Shown: positions 1 to 9,022 of the stretch, piece by piece
Position numbering within the stretch: position 1 is the first letter of the stretch
How the letters are laid out: each line of letters starts with the position of its first letter
DNA from: Hydrogenophaga crassostreae
Lineage (GTDB): Bacteria > Pseudomonadota > Gammaproteobacteria > Burkholderiales > Burkholderiaceae_C
NCBI RefSeq assembly: GCF_001761385.1
Contig: NZ_CP017476.1
Span: 1,787,501-1,851,500, forward strand
Reading direction: 5' to 3'
Length of the DNA stretch: 64,000 nt
The notes under the pieces: generated by a model
Told to the model about the DNA's origin: nothing
What the model saw: only the letters and a program-made list of their open reading frames with translations
The model's database searches: none
Made by a program: the position numbers and the translations under genes

Positions 1-662
<662 letters not shown>

Positions 663-750
663 GGCGTTACCTTGTGGCAAGGGGGCAATTGAAGAAAAAT
701 GTGCAGGGTCAAACGCGACCCAGCTCGCGCGCTACAACGCCAATCCAGGG

Positions 751-825
751 CGCCGCGGAACCGGCTTCGCCGGGCCGCCAGCGCCGCCCCCTTGAGGGGG
801 TCGCGCGCAGCGCGGCAGGGGTGGA
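751..825 (+). repeat. Dispersed intergenic repeat, copy A
   Basis: This GC-rich segment of about 75 bases lies between gcvH and gcvP. It has a CGGCTTCGCCGGGCCGCC core, then an inverted CCCCCTTGAGGGGG stem and a GCGC-rich tail ending GGCAGGGG. The same order of blocks occurs at 8911-8985 (reverse orientation), 36692-36768 and, in a diverged form, 54230-54305 (reverse). I infer a REP-like element of the Comamonadaceae type. It lies inside a transcription unit, so it would be part of the gcv mRNA and could form a hairpin between gcvH and gcvP. Confidence 0.7.
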
Positions 826-831
826 CCAAAT

Positions 832-1197
832 TCAGGCCGCGAATGCGGCGTATGCGGTTTCGTCGAGCAAGGCATCGACCTGCGCAGGCGCCGACAGCTT
901 GACTTTGAAGAACCAGCCTGCGTTCATCGGATCGCTGTTGGCCAGGGAAGGATCGGCGCGCAGGGCTTCGTTGACTTCGGTGATCTCGCCGCTGATGGGC
1001 ATGTATACGTCGGCCGCTGCCTTCACGGACTCGACCACGCCAGCGATGTCTTTTTGTTCAAACGACTTGCCCACTTCGGGCAAATCAACAAACACCACAT
1101 CGCCCAAAGCGTCTTGCGCGTGGACGGTGATGCCCACGGTGGCGATGTCGCCGTCCACGGTGATCCATTCGTGGTCTTCGGTGTACTTGGTGGTCAT
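832..1197 (-). CDS. gcvH: Glycine cleavage system H protein
   Basis: This 121-residue protein is the lipoyl carrier that shuttles the aminomethyl group between P- and T-proteins. The lipoylation motif ESVKAAADVYMP is intact, with Lys59 as the modified residue. The N-terminus YTEDHEWI and the C-terminal GWFFKVKL are both typical, and the length is normal for the family. The ATG (1197-1195) lies one base after the stop of the small acetyltransferase gene, which indicates translational coupling. Transcription should come from the riboswitch-controlled promoter upstream of gcvT. The order T-(GNAT)-H-P differs from the usual T-H-P only by the inserted gene. Confidence 0.97.
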   Translation of the reverse strand: MTTKYTEDHEWITVDGDIATVGITVHAQDALGDVVFVDLPEVGKSFEQKDIAGVVESVKAAADVYMPISGEITEVNEALRADPSLANSDPMNAGWFFKVKLSAPAQVDALLDETAYAAFAA

Positions 1198-1198
1198 G

Positions 1199-1678
1199 TC
1201 AGGGCTCCTGTTGTGTGGAAGTGGAAAAATTGAAAATCATCGGCACGTAGGCGACGCCATTCGATTCGGTGCGAACACCGGTCGCGGCAAAGCCGAAGCG
1301 CTGGTAAACCGGAACGGCGCCGGTGCTGGCCTTGACCGTGATGGCCTCTGTGTGTGGCTTGTCGGCCAGCGTGGTGAGCAGGTGTTGCCAGAGCTGTCGG
1401 CCAATGCCCTGTCCGTGCAGGTCTGAAGGCACGAACATCTGATAGAGGTGGCTGCCATCTCGCAGGCTGATGACCCCTTGCACCCGACTGTCTTGCACGG
1501 CGACCCAATAGGCGAACCTGTCCGATGCCACATTGGCGGCGACAGCGGGCTCGCGCATGGAATCCAGGATCGATTCAGCGCCCTGGCCGTCAGGCTGCAG
1601 CGTGATGTGGCGCGCTTCACCCAGCATCAGGGCACTGATGCTTGAAGCGTCGCCGGCCAGCGCAGGGCGAATCTGCAC
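1199..1678 (-). CDS. GNAT-family N-acetyltransferase inserted in the gcv operon
   Basis: A protein of about 159 residues, likely starting at GTG 1678, two bases after the gcvT stop and preceded by a CGAGG Shine-Dalgarno-like sequence in the gcvT end. It is a compact single-domain GNAT: the acetyl-CoA pyrophosphate loop is visible as SDLHGQGIGRQLW (Q/R-x-x-G-x-G/A pattern), followed by AITVKASTGAVPVYQRFGF, a typical strand 5/helix 4 region. Substrate is unknown. Its stop is one base before the gcvH start, so it is locked into the operon and under the same glycine riboswitch. In most genomes gcvT and gcvH are adjacent, so a role linked to glycine or one-carbon metabolism is possible but unproven. 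Confidence 0.85.
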   Translation of the reverse strand: MQIRPALAGDASSISALMLGEARHITLQPDGQGAESILDSMREPAVAANVASDRFAYWVAVQDSRVQGVISLRDGSHLYQMFVPSDLHGQGIGRQLWQHLLTTLADKPHTEAITVKASTGAVPVYQRFGFAATGVRTESNGVAYVPMIFNFSTSTQQEP

Positions 1679-1680
1679 GC

Positions 1681-2808
1681 TCAGCCTCGGAAATAGCGGT
1701 TGGGCACGAATGGCATGGCGCTGATTTCCATGGGCACAGTTTTGCCTCGCACGATGGCGTTGATGCGGGTGCCCATGGTGGCGTGCTCGGGGCTTACATA
1801 GCCCATGGCCACCGGCTTGTCGATGTTGGGGCCGAGCAGGCCGCTGGTCACTTCGCCGATGACGGTGCCGTCCAGCGATTGCAGCTCGACGTGTTCGCGC
1901 ACGGGGATGCGCTCCTGCGCGATCAGGCCCACGCGTTTCTTCATCAGGGGATCGGTGCCATCGAGCTGCGCCAGCACGCGCTCGGCGCCAGGGAATCCGC
2001 CGGCGCGCGCGCCGCCAGTGCGGCGCACCTTTTGCATGGCCCAGTTGAGGCCGGCCTGCACGGGCGTGGTGGTGGTATCGATGTCCTGGCCATACAGGCA
2101 CAGGCCCGCTTCCAGGCGCAGCGAGTTGCGCGCGCCCAGGCCCACGGGTTTGACTTCGGGCTGGGCCAGCAAGGCACGGGCGAAATCGGTGGCGATGTTG
2201 GCGGGCAGGGAGATTTCGAAACCGTCTTCACCGGTGTAGCCACTGCGGGTGACGTAAAGGTCGCCGCCGGCCCATTCGAAGGCCGCGCCGGTCATGAAGA
2301 CGGAATTTTCAACGCCGGGCAAGAGGCGCTGCAAGGCGGTCACGGCTTGTGGGCCCTGCAGCGCAAGCAGGGCGCGATCAAATTGGGCGTCGATGTGGCA
2401 CAGGCTGCCGATGCTGGCCTTGATGTGGGCCAGATCGCTGTGTTTGCAGGCGCCGTTGACGATGACAAAAATATCCTCACCCCGGTTGACGAACATCAGG
2501 TCGTCGATGATGCCGCCCTCTTCGTTGAGCAGCAGGCCGTATCGCTGCTTGTTGATACCCAGGCCGACCACATCCACCGGCATCAGGGTTTCGAATGCGG
2601 CGGCAGCGTCTTCGCCGACGAGGCGCAACTGGCCCATGTGGGAAACATCAAACAGGCCGGCAGCGTTGCGGGTGTGCAGGTGTTCCTGCATCAGGCCCAT
2701 GGGGTATTGCACCGGCATGCTGTAGCCGGCGAAGGGCACCATTCGGGCACCGAGTTCGAGGTGCAGGGCGTGCAGGGGTGTGTGGAGCAGTTCGGAGGTG
2801 TCGGACAT
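1681..2808 (-). CDS. gcvT: Aminomethyltransferase (glycine cleavage T protein)
   Basis: This 375-residue protein transfers the methylene group from aminomethyl-lipoyl-GcvH to tetrahydrofolate and releases ammonia. Evidence includes the N-terminal TPLHALHLELGARMVPFAGY, the FDVSHMGQ motif (active-site Asp region) near residue 54, GYTGEDGFEI near residue 190, and a C-terminal GCV_T barrel ending in VPMEISAMPFVPNRYFRG. Length matches the family. It is the first gene of the gcv operon, with a leader of about 300 bases holding a tandem glycine riboswitch. The ATG at 2808-2806 is the only sensible start. Confidence 0.97.
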   Translation of the reverse strand: MSDTSELLHTPLHALHLELGARMVPFAGYSMPVQYPMGLMQEHLHTRNAAGLFDVSHMGQLRLVGEDAAAAFETLMPVDVVGLGINKQRYGLLLNEEGGIIDDLMFVNRGEDIFVIVNGACKHSDLAHIKASIGSLCHIDAQFDRALLALQGPQAVTALQRLLPGVENSVFMTGAAFEWAGGDLYVTRSGYTGEDGFEISLPANIATDFARALLAQPEVKPVGLGARNSLRLEAGLCLYGQDIDTTTTPVQAGLNWAMQKVRRTGGARAGGFPGAERVLAQLDGTDPLMKKRVGLIAQERIPVREHVELQSLDGTVIGEVTSGLLGPNIDKPVAMGYVSPEHATMGTRINAIVRGKTVPMEISAMPFVPNRYFRG

Positions 2809-2880
2809 GGCGGACTTTCAGACATTGAAATGGAGGCATGCCCAAAATTGGGCGGCCACGGTTCATCCGTGGGCTGCCTC

Positions 2881-3108
2881 ACTGTCCGCTTTACCTGAGA
2901 GATTCACGCGGGCGATGCCGCATTTGCTCCTTCGGTGGGCGCTCTTGGTGAGCGCCTCTCTCCAGTGGGGGACACCGCCGGTCAGGGCGGTGGTTGCCAG
3001 TCCTTTTGCCTGAGCGTTCAAGAAGCGGGCGAACCGAGCAGCCCGCTGTCATTCTCTGCGCCTTCGGCGAATCTGGCCATGTCCTGAACCAGATTTCTCT
3101 CCTGACAC
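2881..3108 (-). promoter_or_regulatory. Tandem glycine riboswitch upstream of gcvT
   Basis: Read on the minus strand, the leader holds two successive glycine aptamers. Each starts with a GGAGAGA-type 5' P1 strand (near 3102 and 2964), contains a GCCGAAGG or ACCGAAGG loop, and ends in a conserved CTCAGGyAAArGGAC-like block: GCTCAGGCAAAAGGACTG near 2997-3016 and CTCTCAGGTAAAGCGGACAG near 2881-2900. This is the classic cooperative tandem arrangement that turns gcv operons on when glycine is abundant. The expression platform lies between 2880 and the gcvT start at 2808. No separate terminator hairpin with a U-run was identified there, so control may be at translation initiation. Confidence 0.93.
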
Positions 3109-3135
3109 GCAGAATTTTACCCTCAGCCGGCAGCG

Positions 3136-4650
3136 TCAGACCACCGGAAAGCGGGCCCGTCGCTCCAAATCGTCCAGATTGATGTGGTTGCGCATGTATT
3201 GCTGGCTGGCGTCGACCATGGGTTGGTGGTCCCAACTGGTGAGTCGGCCCCTGGTCATGGCTTCGGCAATCAAGCGGCGGCGGCGCTGGCTGGCCAGGAC
3301 CTGCGCATGAATGGCGGGCAAATCCCAGCGCTGCCTGACCTCGGTCAGAAAGGCGTTGCGGCGCTCCGCGTGTTCAGGCGCATCGGCCAGATTCTTGAGT
3401 TCATCGGGGTCTTGGGCCACGTTGAACAGCAGGCAGGGGTCTTGCTCGGAAAAGATGAACTTGAAATCACCCCGGCGGATCATCACCAGCGGCGCATTGG
3501 TGCCTTCGCCCATGTATTCGCCAATCACTTCGTCGTGTCCGCCTTCACCCCTGAGGTGGGGCATCAGGGAGCGGCCGTCGAGCGCGAGCCGGGTGTCCAC
3601 CTGGCCACCGGCCATTTCGACGAAAGTGGGCAACAGGTCGATGGTCGAGACCGACGCGCCCACCTTGCCCGGGGTAAAGCGGCCAGGCGCGTGCACGACC
3701 ATGGGCACCCGGGCCGACATTTCGAACCAGTGCATCTTGTACCAGAGGCCACGCTCGCCGAGCATGTCGCCGTGGTCGCCGGAGAACACGATGATGGTGT
3801 CGTCGGCCAGGCCGCATTCGCCCAGCGTTTTGACGAGCTTGCCGATGTTGTCGTCGATGTAGCTGCAGGCGCCGTAGTAGGCGCGGCGAGCCTGGCGCAC
3901 GGCTTCTTCGGGCATGGACTGGCCCCAGATGTCGATGACCTTGGCCACGCGCTGTGAATGCGGATCGAGCTGGTCCTGATCGATGTTGACGCGCGGCATC
4001 TGCACGTCTTCGTCGGTGTAGCGGTCGAAGTACTCGGCCGGGATGGTGTACGGGTCGTGTGGGTGCGTCATCGACACCGTGAGGCAAAACGGCTGCCCGG
4101 GTGTGTTGCGCACGTGGTCGTACAGGTATTGGCGGGCGCGGAACACCACGTCTTCATCGAAGTCGAGCTGGTTGCTGCGCACGCTGGGACCGGCCTGCAA
4201 CACCGAGGCCATGTTGTGGTACCAGGTGGGACGCACATCGGGCGCGTCCCAGTTGACCGACCAGCCGTAGTCGGCGGGGTAGATGTCGCTGGTGAGCCGG
4301 TCTTCATAGCCGTGCAGCTGGTCGGGCCCGCAAAAGTGCATCTTGCCGGACAAGGCGGTGCGGTAGCCGAGGATGCGCAGGTGGTGCGCGTAGGTGGGGG
4401 TGTCGGCGGCAAGATCGGCGGCGTTGTCATAGGCGCCGATTTTGGAAGGGAGCTGGCCGGTGACCAGGCTGAAGCGCGAGGGAGCGCAGAGCGGGCTGTT
4501 GCAGTAGGCCGATTCGAACACGGTGCCGGCGGCGGCCAGCGCGCTCAGATGGGGCATCCGGATCGGCGAATCTGCCTGGTGCAGCGGCAGGATGGGTGCG
4601 GCCATCTGGTCGGCCATGATGAAGAGAATGTTGGGGCGCTTGGCGGTCAT
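3136..4650 (-). CDS. betC: Choline-sulfatase
   Basis: A 504-residue cytoplasmic sulfatase that hydrolyses choline-O-sulfate to choline and sulfate. The sulfatase signature CAPSRFSLVTG carries Cys55, the residue converted to formylglycine. Metal-site regions NILFIMADQM at the N-terminus and IIVFSGDHGDMLGE near residue 290 are present. The C-terminal tail SWDHQPMVDASQQYMRN matches the choline-sulfatase-specific C-terminal extension, which separates BetC from generic arylsulfatases. The start is ATG 4650. It stands alone, about 20 kb from the betA/betB/choXWV genes it should feed, and is transcribed toward the gcv leader on the same strand. Confidence 0.92.
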   Translation of the reverse strand: MTAKRPNILFIMADQMAAPILPLHQADSPIRMPHLSALAAAGTVFESAYCNSPLCAPSRFSLVTGQLPSKIGAYDNAADLAADTPTYAHHLRILGYRTALSGKMHFCGPDQLHGYEDRLTSDIYPADYGWSVNWDAPDVRPTWYHNMASVLQAGPSVRSNQLDFDEDVVFRARQYLYDHVRNTPGQPFCLTVSMTHPHDPYTIPAEYFDRYTDEDVQMPRVNIDQDQLDPHSQRVAKVIDIWGQSMPEEAVRQARRAYYGACSYIDDNIGKLVKTLGECGLADDTIIVFSGDHGDMLGERGLWYKMHWFEMSARVPMVVHAPGRFTPGKVGASVSTIDLLPTFVEMAGGQVDTRLALDGRSLMPHLRGEGGHDEVIGEYMGEGTNAPLVMIRRGDFKFIFSEQDPCLLFNVAQDPDELKNLADAPEHAERRNAFLTEVRQRWDLPAIHAQVLASQRRRRLIAEAMTRGRLTSWDHQPMVDASQQYMRNHINLDDLERRARFPVV

Positions 4651-4818
4651 GTGGCTCCTGAAATCGCGCGGCGAAACAGTCGGCCGCGTCGGCGGTCAGT
4701 ATCACATTGTGTTTTCCGGGGGGCTAATTGGGCGGGCGCTTGCGCTTTGGCGCCGATGACCTGTCTTGGCACAGGACATCGTTTGTGACCCGCCCGATTG
4801 TTCCCCGGCTGGCGTGAT

Positions 4819-5400
4819 TCAGGCCGGCTGGGCGAGCAGCCCTTCGGGCAGCAGCTTGGCGAGGCGCTCGCTGATGCCATCCGCCCGTTCGCTGCCCGCC
4901 AGCGTTTCGACCTTGCTGATGATGTCGCGCCCGACCTTGAGCATGGCCTCACCATCGCGTGCTTCCCGCAGGGCATTGCGGTAGTGGTGCGCCAAGGAGG
5001 GGTCGCGGGGGGCGAAGAGCCGCTCGCTCAGGTCGAAGAGAAACATCCGGGCGGTGGCGAGGGACCGTTGGCCGGTGAACGGTTCACCATGGGTTTTGGC
5101 CGCAGTCGCGCGCGGGTCGGGCTTGGAGGGGGCCGCCGGCGCGGGCTCTTTGTTGTGGTTTGGGATCTGGGACGCTGGTGGGGCCGGGTGGTGCAGGTGG
5201 CCGCTCTGAAGCAGGGCCTGGATGAGCTGGCGCCCCTGACCGCCAAACAACTGGGCCAGCAGGGCGTCCGGTTTTTTGCCGTCGGCCATGAGCAGGATGG
5301 CCCTTTCTCGCTGGCCCAGCGTGCGCTTGCCTGGGCTGAGTTCTTGCCGGCCTTTATCGGTCTTGTTCAGCATGTTCTTGGGTTCCAACGACGAAACCAT
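4819..5400 (-). CDS. Conserved hypothetical protein, possible winged-helix N-terminus
   Basis: About 193 residues, starting at ATG 5400 (a GTG directly upstream at 5403 is an alternative). Residues roughly 20-70, around GKRTLGQRERAILLMADGKK and LFGGQGRQLIQALLQSGHL, read like a small helical, possibly winged-helix domain. A Pro/Ala-rich linker follows, then a helical C-terminal part with RSLATARMFLFDLSERLF and YRNALREARDGEAMLKVGRD. The function is not recognised. A dyad (5420-5445) lies just upstream of the start and might be its operator. GC content is like the neighbours, with no sign of transfer. Confidence 0.75.
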   Translation of the reverse strand: MVSSLEPKNMLNKTDKGRQELSPGKRTLGQRERAILLMADGKKPDALLAQLFGGQGRQLIQALLQSGHLHHPAPPASQIPNHNKEPAPAAPSKPDPRATAAKTHGEPFTGQRSLATARMFLFDLSERLFAPRDPSLAHHYRNALREARDGEAMLKVGRDIISKVETLAGSERADGISERLAKLLPEGLLAQPA

Positions 5401-5419
5401 CACTCTGCCGCGCCATTGT

Positions 5420-5445
5420 GTCGACCGTGTGAAAAACCGGTCGAC
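5420..5445. promoter_or_regulatory. Inverted repeat upstream of the hypothetical gene
   Basis: GTCGACCG at 5420-5427 and CGGTCGAC at 5438-5445 form a perfect 8-base dyad with a 10-base spacer. The right arm is also part of a 12-base palindrome, CCGGTCGACCGG (5437-5448). It lies in the 56-base gap between the kinase gene and the hypothetical gene start at 5400, a good place for an operator. On the minus strand a TTTTT run falls in the loop, not after the stem, so it is not a normal terminator. Confidence 0.4.
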
Positions 5446-5456
5446 CGGCTGGGCTG

Positions 5457-6146
5457 TCAGCGCATCAACGCATAGCCACCATGGGCGGTGTCCCAGACAA
5501 GCTGGCGGTGCGCGCGGGTGCGGCAGGCTTCGATGCGGCGCGCGTTGGGTTCATCGGTCTGGGCGATCCAGGCCAGGGCTTCGGCACGGCTGCGGCCAAA
5601 TTGCTGGTGCCTTTGCGCCAGCCGCTCCAGGCGCAAGCCGGTCTCGACTTGCAGGTACCAGACTTCGTCAAGGTGCGCTGCTGCCGCACGCCATGCGGGC
5701 TCGTCGAGCAGCAGGTAGTTGCCTTCGGTGATGACCAGCGGGGTTTCGGGAAAGACCGGCAGCGCACCCGCCACCGGCTCTTCGATTGCCCGTCGGAAAT
5801 CGGGCGCGTAGACCACTTCGCCATCGGCCTGGGCGCGCAGGCGCCCGAGCAGGGCGGCATAACCGGCGGCGTCGAAGGTGTCGGGCGCGCCTTTGCGCTG
5901 GGCACGCCCCAGCCTCTCGAGCTCAACCTGGGCGAGGTGAAAGCCGTCCATGGGTACCGCCTGGGCGCGCGGGCCGAGGTGTTCGGCAAGTGCGGCGGCC
6001 AGGGTGGATTTGCCCGAGCCTGGTGGGCCGACGATGCCCAGCAGGCGGCGCGGGCCGCTGGCGAGCATTGCCAGTCGCTCCTGGATATCGGGACTGAGCG
6101 GGGTTGCGGGGTGTTTGGCGGCGACTGACATGGGTTGGGGGGGCAT
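5457..6146 (-). CDS. P-loop nucleoside/nucleotide kinase family protein
   Basis: This 229-residue protein has a Walker A motif GPPGSGKSTLAAAL near residue 40 and the layout of the uridine kinase/pantothenate kinase-like (PRK/URK) family, with MDGFHL, a YAPDFRRAIEEP segment (substrate-binding region of this family) and LVITEGNYLLLD as the Walker B-like strand. Members of this group have been annotated as fructokinase-like or nucleoside kinase proteins; the substrate cannot be read from sequence. The start at 6146 has a weak ribosome-binding site; an internal ATG at 6131 is an alternative. It follows the ETF-QO terminator and so is probably transcribed separately. Confidence 0.85.
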   Translation of the reverse strand: MPPQPMSVAAKHPATPLSPDIQERLAMLASGPRRLLGIVGPPGSGKSTLAAALAEHLGPRAQAVPMDGFHLAQVELERLGRAQRKGAPDTFDAAGYAALLGRLRAQADGEVVYAPDFRRAIEEPVAGALPVFPETPLVITEGNYLLLDEPAWRAAAAHLDEVWYLQVETGLRLERLAQRHQQFGRSRAEALAWIAQTDEPNARRIEACRTRAHRQLVWDTAHGGYALMR

Positions 6147-6200
6147 TCAAACTCGGGTTGTTTGCGGCGCGCTGAGGGCGCTGCTCGGGTGACGGCGACG

Positions 6201-6224
6201 AAAAAGCCGCCCAGGGGCGGCTTC
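6201..6224 (-). terminator. Rho-independent terminator of the ETF-QO gene
   Basis: On the minus strand, GCCGCC and GGCGGC pair around a CCTG loop and are followed by TTTTT. It lies about 25 bases after the stop of the ETF-QO gene (6249) and before the kinase gene. Confidence 0.8.
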
Positions 6225-6248
6225 TTGTTCAACGGTCGGGGCCGTGTT

Positions 6249-7934
6249 TCACATGCCTGCGTAGTTCGGACCGCCGCCGCCCTCAGGGGTGACCCAGACG
6301 ATGTTTTGCGTCGGATCCTTGATGTCGCAGGTCTTGCAGTGCACGCAGTTCTGTGCGTTGATCTGAAGGCGGTCTTTGCCGTCGTCGGTTTTCACGAACT
6401 CGTAGACGCCGGCCGGACAGTAGCGGCTCTCAGGGCCTGCGTATTTGGCCAGGTTGATGTTGACCGGCACGCTGGCGTCTTTCAGCGTCAGGTGGGCTGG
6501 CTGCTGCTCTTCGTGGTTGGTGTTGGAGACGAACACGCTGGAAAGACGGTCGAAGGTCAGCTTGCCGTCGGGCTTGGGGTAGCTGATCTGGGGCATCTCG
6601 GCTGCGGGACGCAGCTTGGTGTGGTCCTTGACGGTGTTGTGCAGTGTCCAGGGTGGGGTGGCCACGCCCACTTTGGGCAGGAACCAGTGCTCCACACCGG
6701 TCATCAGTTTGCCCATGAGTGGACTCTTCTTGAACCAGTTCTTGAAGTTGCGGTAGGTCCAGAGTTCATCAAACAGCCAGCTCTTTTTGAAGCCTTCGGT
6801 GAAGGCCGCAAGTTCGTCGCCCTGGCGGCCGGCAGCGACGGCTTCAAACGCGGCTTCGGCGCAGAGCATGCCGCTCTTGATGGCCGCATGGCTGCCCTTG
6901 ATGCGGGCTGCGTTCAGGAAGCCTGCGTTGCAACCGACCATGGCACCGCCGGGGAACACGAGTTTGGGCAGGGCTTGTGGCGTGCCGTTGTTCAGGGCGC
7001 GTGCGCCATAAGAGATGCGCTTGCCGCCTTCGATGTGGGCCTTGATGGAAGGATGGGTTTTCCAGCGCTGCATTTCTTCAAAAGGCGACATCCAGGGGTT
7101 TTCATAGTCCAGCCCGATGACGTAACCCAGCGTGACCTTGTTGCCTTCCAGGTGGTACAGGAAACCGCCACCAAAAGCGTCGTCGTTCAATGGCCAGCCA
7201 GCGGTGTGCACGACCAGGCCTGGCTTGGCCTTGTCGGCCGGCACTTCCCACAGTTCCTTGATGCCGATGGCGAAGGTTTGCGCATCGGTGCCTTGGTCGA
7301 GCTTGTACTTCGCAATGAGCTGCTTGCCTAGATGGCCGCGCGCGCCCTCGGCGAACACCGTGTATTTCGCGTGCAGCTCCATGCCAATCTGGAAGCTGTC
7401 CATGGGCTCGCCGTCCTTGCCCACGCCCTGATTGCCGGTGGCCACGCCTTTGACCGAACCGTCGTCGTTGTAGAGCACTTCGGCGCCGGTGAAGCCGGGG
7501 AAGATTTCAACGCCCAGCGCTTCAGCCTGTTCGCCCATCCATTTGGTGACGGCGCCCAGACTGATGACATAACAACCGTGGTTGTCAAAGTTGCGCGGCA
7601 TCAGGAAGTCTGGCGTGCGCTTGGCGCCGGATTCGCTCAAGATCAACAGATCGTCACCGGTGACGGGTTGGTTCAGCGGCGCGCCGAGTTCTTTCCAGTT
7701 GGGAAACAACTCGGTAAAAGCCTTGGGGTCCATCACGGCGCCGCTCAGGATGTGGGCACCCGGCTCGGAGCCCTTTTCCAGGACGCACACATTGATCTCG
7801 CTGCCCTTTTCTGCCGCGAGCTGCTTCAAGCGGATGGCGGTGGAGAGGCCTGCGGGACCGCCGCCGACGACCACCACGTCGTATTCCATGGCTTCGCGGG
7901 GGCCGTAGGTGCTGAGGATGTCTTGAGGGCTCAT
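6249..7934 (-). CDS. Electron transfer flavoprotein-ubiquinone oxidoreductase
   Basis: A 561-residue membrane-associated flavo-iron-sulfur enzyme that passes electrons from reduced ETF (fed by acyl-CoA and dimethylglycine/sarcosine-type dehydrogenases) to ubiquinone. The N-terminal FAD dinucleotide fold is VVVVGGGPAGLSTAIRLKQL near residue 20. A single 4Fe-4S cluster is given by Cys in SRYCPAGVYE and by NCVHCKTCD near the C-terminus. The GGGGPNYAGM end is typical of ETF-QO. Length matches the family. It is divergent from an SDR gene. The gene is often named etfD or fixC-like; no etfAB is in this window. Confidence 0.96.
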   Translation of the reverse strand: MSPQDILSTYGPREAMEYDVVVVGGGPAGLSTAIRLKQLAAEKGSEINVCVLEKGSEPGAHILSGAVMDPKAFTELFPNWKELGAPLNQPVTGDDLLILSESGAKRTPDFLMPRNFDNHGCYVISLGAVTKWMGEQAEALGVEIFPGFTGAEVLYNDDGSVKGVATGNQGVGKDGEPMDSFQIGMELHAKYTVFAEGARGHLGKQLIAKYKLDQGTDAQTFAIGIKELWEVPADKAKPGLVVHTAGWPLNDDAFGGGFLYHLEGNKVTLGYVIGLDYENPWMSPFEEMQRWKTHPSIKAHIEGGKRISYGARALNNGTPQALPKLVFPGGAMVGCNAGFLNAARIKGSHAAIKSGMLCAEAAFEAVAAGRQGDELAAFTEGFKKSWLFDELWTYRNFKNWFKKSPLMGKLMTGVEHWFLPKVGVATPPWTLHNTVKDHTKLRPAAEMPQISYPKPDGKLTFDRLSSVFVSNTNHEEQQPAHLTLKDASVPVNINLAKYAGPESRYCPAGVYEFVKTDDGKDRLQINAQNCVHCKTCDIKDPTQNIVWVTPEGGGGPNYAGM

Positions 7935-8122
7935 GGGTGCTTGTCTCGCTGTCAGAAATAGATGTGGACAATGGGGTCAGAAAGGTTCGCTTCAGTTGTT
8001 GCGAGCCAGACACCCATTGTCTTGCCTGCGACCGATTTTAGAGGTCAAACGCGCACAATCGGTGTCGCATGTGCCGCGTTGGCTCTGGCGTGGCTGTTTT
8101 GGGCTTTTCAGAAGGAATTTGC

Positions 8123-8905
8123 ATGTCTTACACCTTGGATTTGTCGGGTCGCGTGGCTTTGGTTACGGGTGCGTCGGGCGGGCTGGGCGAGCAGTTTGCC
8201 AAAACACTGGCCAAAGCGGGCGCAGCGGTGGTGTTGGCCAGTCGCCGCACCGACCGTCTGATGGCCTTGCGCGCCGAGATCGAATCGTTGGGTGGGGATG
8301 CCCATGTGGTGGCGCTGGATGTCACCGATCTGGCGTCCATCAAAGCAGCCATTGCCCACGCCGAGACCGAGGTCGGGCCGATTGACATCCTGATCAACAA
8401 CTCGGGCGTGAGCACCACGCAGCGTCTGCAGGACGTGACCGAAGAAGACTACGACTTTGTCTTGAACACCAATACCAAGGGTGCCTTTTTCGTGGCTCAG
8501 GAGGTCGCCAAGCGCATGCTGGCCCGCGCCAAGGGTTCGGCACCGGGCAGTTATGTGGGCGGACGCATCATCAACATCGCTTCAATGGCCGGTCTGAAGG
8601 TATTGCCGCAGATCGGCATCTATTGCATGAGCAAGGCGGCTGTGGTGCAAATGACCAAGGCGATGGCTGTGGAGTGGGGTCGCTACGGCATCAACGTGAA
8701 TGCGATTTGCCCGGGCTACATCGACACCGAAATCAACCACCACCACTGGGAAACCGAGCAGGGCCAGAAGCTGATCCAGATGCTGCCGCGCAAACGCATC
8801 GGGAAGCCCTCGGATCTCGACGCTGTGCTGGTGATGCTGTGCGCGGCCGAAAGCCATTTTGTCAATGGCGCGGTGATCGCCGCAGACGATGGATTTGGAG
8901 CCTGA
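8123..8905 (+). CDS. SDR-family NAD(P)-dependent oxidoreductase
   Basis: A classical short-chain dehydrogenase of 260 residues. The start ATG 8123 follows an AGAAGGAA ribosome-binding site. Motifs in order are the cofactor loop VTGASGGLGEQFA near residue 12, the NNSG motif (INNSGVSTT), the catalytic Ser region IINIASMAG, and YCMSKAA carrying the catalytic Tyr and Lys. The substrate is not evident. Divergent transcription from ETF-QO and tandem position ahead of a transporter and a hotdog thioesterase suggest acyl-CoA or fatty-acid related metabolism, which is only inference. Confidence 0.9.
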   Translation: MSYTLDLSGRVALVTGASGGLGEQFAKTLAKAGAAVVLASRRTDRLMALRAEIESLGGDAHVVALDVTDLASIKAAIAHAETEVGPIDILINNSGVSTTQRLQDVTEEDYDFVLNTNTKGAFFVAQEVAKRMLARAKGSAPGSYVGGRIINIASMAGLKVLPQIGIYCMSKAAVVQMTKAMAVEWGRYGINVNAICPGYIDTEINHHHWETEQGQKLIQMLPRKRIGKPSDLDAVLVMLCAAESHFVNGAVIAADDGFGA

Positions 8906-8910
8906 ATTTG

Positions 8911-8985
8911 TTCCCCCCTGCGCCGCCTGAGGCGTCACCCCCCAGGGGGCGATGCTGGCGGCCCGGCGGAGCCGGTTTCGCGGCA
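8911..8985 (-). repeat. Dispersed intergenic repeat, copy B
   Basis: Read on the minus strand, this segment closely follows copy A at 751-825: CGCGAAACCGGCTCCGCCGG, then GCCGCCAGC, a CCCCCTGGGGGG stem, and a GGCGGCGCAGGGGGG tail. It starts six bases after the SDR stop codon and fills most of the gap before the DMT transporter gene. It may act as an mRNA-stabilising or attenuating hairpin between the two genes. Confidence 0.75.
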
Positions 8986-9022
8986 TCCTGGGTTTTGCTT
9001 CCCCTTTCTTGATTGAAATAAT

